Positions 63,883-64,000 of a stretch of DNA of 64,000 nucleotides are shown piece after piece. The position numbers and the translations under genes are program-made. The notes below the pieces were generated by a model, which saw nothing but the letters and a program-made list of their open reading frames with translations, was not told where the DNA came from and ran no database searches. Each line of letters starts with the position of its first letter. Positions within the stretch are counted from its first letter, which is position 1. Origin of the DNA: Kalaharituber pfeilii (Eukaryota; Ascomycota; Pezizomycetes; Pezizales; Pezizaceae); contig WHUZ01000022.1 in the NCBI GenBank assembly GCA_015179045.1, forward strand, positions 186,001 to 250,000, read 5' to 3'.

Positions 63883-64000
63883 TAGTGAGCGGCACGAGCC
63901 GAGCCAGCTCGAGCTGGCTCGAGCTCAAACGAGCCAAGATCATGCTTGTGTTTTTCTTGACAGCTCGCTAAAATGCTTAGCCAGTGCAAGGTTTCATAAA
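63883..64000 (+). mobile_element. hAT MITE, second copy, cut by window end
   Basis: TAGTGAGCGGCACGAGC and the following 100 bp match 12820-12937 almost exactly. The putative 8-bp TSD left copy is AGTATGTC (63875-63882); the right side is outside the window. Confidence 0.92.

Noticed and set aside
63344..63943. 199-codon minus-strand open frame
   Set aside because: Its start lies inside the hAT MITE and the rest is antisense to a decayed LINE-A.
1..64000. Regularly recurring ~40-bp CTCGCC…GCGAG units as a CRISPR-like array
   Set aside because: Spacing is irregular, both orientations occur, each unit has its own TSD and poly(A), and the genome is eukaryotic.

Overview
The window reads as a gene-poor, retroposon-saturated stretch of a filamentous ascomycete (Pezizomycotina-like) nuclear genome. 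Evidence: genes split by short GT–AG introns (about 40–130 bp), a secreted CFEM-like protein, an SRPK-type kinase of the divergent fungal kind, a multi-span membrane protein with the architecture of a large uncharacterised fungal family, and Tad1-like non-LTR retrotransposons. I cannot name the species. Only about five host loci can be supported: a 7-exon membrane protein (3777-6168, minus), a CFEM-like secreted protein interrupted by a hAT MITE (12591-14048, plus), two divergently oriented helical/coiled-coil genes (21111-22492 minus; 25991-28844 plus), an SRPK-like kinase (47951-49586, plus) and an uncharacterised protein with an apparent frameshift (60891-63160, plus).

Nearly everything else is mobile DNA. 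Three LINE families are recognisable by their 3' ends, each followed by poly(A): LINE-A (hairpin CTCGCCATAGCCC…GGGCGGCATGCGAG then TAATGATAT), LINE-B (CCCTGCCATGGC…GCGGGGTTACGTGA) and LINE-C (CCCTGCCATAGGCT…AGCCTGTATGCGGGG). Longer copies tie the tails to RT/RNase H coding sequence (LINE-B 14311-16015; LINE-A 40533-41321 and 54273-55893). About 60 insertions were read, most of them 30-80 bp long and flanked by direct target-site duplications (TSDs) of 8-15 bp. Eight carry only about 14-22 nt of LINE tail plus poly(A). One element (50584-52003) joins a full ORF1 directly to a LINE-A tail, a non-autonomous half-LINE arrangement; another (54273-55893) is inverted in its 5' half as expected from twin priming.

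DNA transposons and LTR remnants are interleaved: a hAT MITE (two copies), pogo/Tigger-like TA-flanked elements (about six), Tc1/mariner-like MITEs with CCGTATTAA termini, a decayed MULE transposase, two solo LTRs with perfect 5-bp TSDs, a 2.45-kb TG…CA element with TSD GATGT and an internal inverted repeat, a long-TIR element at 59546-60646, and three broken copies of a family (called X here) of unknown function.

Layout: 1-3.7 kb retroposons; 3.8-6.2 kb membrane gene; 6.2-12.5 kb repeats; 12.6-14 kb CFEM gene; 14-21 kb LINE-B, LTR, MULE, LINE-A; 21-29 kb coiled-coil gene pair separated by repeats; 29-47.7 kb repeats only; 48-49.6 kb kinase; 50-60.6 kb nested LINEs and MITEs; 60.9-63.2 kb last gene; 63.2-64 kb LINE-A relic and second hAT MITE. 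No rRNA, tRNA or CRISPR feature was seen. All calls come from reading the sequence; no database search was possible.
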